The notes under the pieces are model-generated. The model saw only the letters and a program-made list of their open reading frames with translations, had not been told where the DNA came from and did not search any database. From Chitinophaga sp. H8 (GTDB lineage: Bacteria; Bacteroidota; Bacteroidia; Chitinophagales; Chitinophagaceae): a DNA stretch of 64,000 nt. Shown in pieces: positions 63,309-64,000 of the stretch. Where the stretch lies: positions 124,001 to 188,000 of the forward strand of contig NZ_JBEXAC010000004.1 in NCBI RefSeq assembly GCF_040567655.1. Direction: 5' to 3'. The position numbers and the translations under genes were made by a program. Within the stretch, counting starts at the first letter, position 1. Each line of letters starts with the position of its first letter.

Positions 63309-63316
63309 TAGATTTG
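63309..63316 (+). promoter_or_regulatory. Candidate -7 element of S41-type gene
   Basis: TAGATTTG matches TAnnTTTG, 85 nt before the start codon. A TTTA 21 nt upstream is a weak -33 box. Confidence 0.35.
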
Positions 63317-63400
63317 GGGAAGTCTGTTGTTTTAAGGCTTCCTCCAAACTATAAATTCGGGATAAGCGTTAATATATCTAGTTCCTAATGTACTTTATAT

Positions 63401-64000
63401 GCCAATAAGAATTTCGTCGAGCGTTGCAAAAGTTATGGTGAGCCTGGTACTGGCAGGCGGATTATTTACAGCCTGCCGCAAAAAAGAAGTCGCCGACACT
63501 GGCACCAATCCACCTTCCGGTAACGGTACCCCTAAATCGGATGAAGATTCCCTGAAATACCTGATGTATAACATCATGCAGGTAAGCTATGCTGACGGGG
63601 GCCGTAATACGAGCTTTGACCTGCCTACCTATTACTGGTATCAGCAGGTACCTAAAACAGATCCTTTTTCTTCCAGCTTTGCCAAGGCGGAAGACCTGCT
63701 GACATCTTTGATCAGCTATCCGGTGGATGCCGCTAAGAACAAGATAGACCGTTACAGCTTCCTGGACCGTACCGGTACCTTGTCGAACAAACTGATCAAT
63801 GGTATTGTGGGACAAACCCAGGCCGATGTAAAAGGAGATTTCGGACTTCAGGCTACTTATACGAGAAGCGGGCAGCTGATCGTGCTTTATACGGATAAGA
63901 ATTCTCCTGCCGGGCAGCAGGGTATCCAACGCGGATGGGAAATTACTGCGGTGAATGGGGATAGTAATATCTCCTATGATAACGGAGGGGCCAATACCAA
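63401..64000 (+). CDS. S41-type peptidase lipoprotein (partial)
   Basis: The gene runs off the window end; 200 codons are visible. The start ATG at 63401 is followed by a lipoprotein signal with GGLFTAC (Cys near 26). A helical N-terminal domain, PKSDEDSLKYLMYNIMQVSY, and the PDZ-like domain (NSPAGQQGIQRGWEITAVNG near 180) match the start of C-terminal processing-type S41 peptidases of Bacteroidota. The catalytic Ser/Lys part lies outside. It is expected at the outer membrane. Confidence 0.78.

Overview
The window looks like chromosomal DNA of a Bacteroidota species, most likely a Chitinophaga-like member of the Chitinophagaceae. The reasons are a SusC/SusD pair, GH20 and GH92 exo-glycosidases, DUF5916 and PCMD-type proteins, a Bacteroidota-style TonB, an RHS secreted-protein locus, and promoters that fit the Bacteroidota pattern (TTTG or TTG, 19 bp, TAnnTTTG). 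The genus is inferred from protein style only. No rRNA, tRNA, CRISPR array or complete insertion sequence was recognised.

Layout. 1-7.7 kb: the start of a DUF5916 protein, a GH20 hexosaminidase, a membrane-anchored FMN glutamate-synthase-like protein, and a pair made of a small beta-barrel protein and a PCMD lipoprotein. 7.8-15.8 kb: an AT-rich, decayed RHS polymorphic-toxin island. It holds a truncated RHS N-terminus, two detached RHS C-terminal tips (one ending in a colicin E3-like RNase domain), a row of small immunity-like genes including a SUKH protein, several remnants, and a broken second copy of the PCMD gene fused antisense into RHS sequence. 16.1 kb: an orphan HipS/HipA-N-like gene. 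16.5-22.9 kb: ppc-gnd-zwf-pgl, the oxidative pentose phosphate enzymes plus PEP carboxylase in one direction. 23.2 kb: a 140-bp palindromic element built on 11-bp repeats. 23.6-25 kb: tonB with a promoter, a palindromic operator and an upstream terminator that together resemble an attenuated leader.

25.1-41.9 kb is a ten-gene polysaccharide utilisation locus on the minus strand with a divergent AraC regulator. SusC/SusD bind and import glycan. A six-hairpin glycosidase and a Tat-exported melibiase-like glycosidase cut it. An SSS symporter imports the sugar. A PIG-L deacetylase, a mutarotase-like protein, an enolase-superfamily dehydratase and two short-chain dehydrogenases suggest oxidative, non-phosphorylative catabolism of a probably acylated sugar. 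The substrate is not identifiable from sequence.

42-64 kb is mixed: an ECF-like sigma factor with a small partner and a ClpP paralogue, two serine hydrolases, a DUF899 protein coupled to a small membrane protein, a GlxA-type regulator, YitT, a possible micro-gene behind a NarL-like site, a heparan-glucosaminide acetyltransferase-like protein, an SDR lacking its catalytic residues, a TPM/zinc-ribbon protein, YihY, an amidase lipoprotein, a LURP-one-like protein, a GH92 mannosidase, an LpxL-like acyltransferase, a fatty acid desaturase, an aldo/keto reductase and the start of an S41-type peptidase. Coordinates rest on reading frames and visible motifs. No database search was run.
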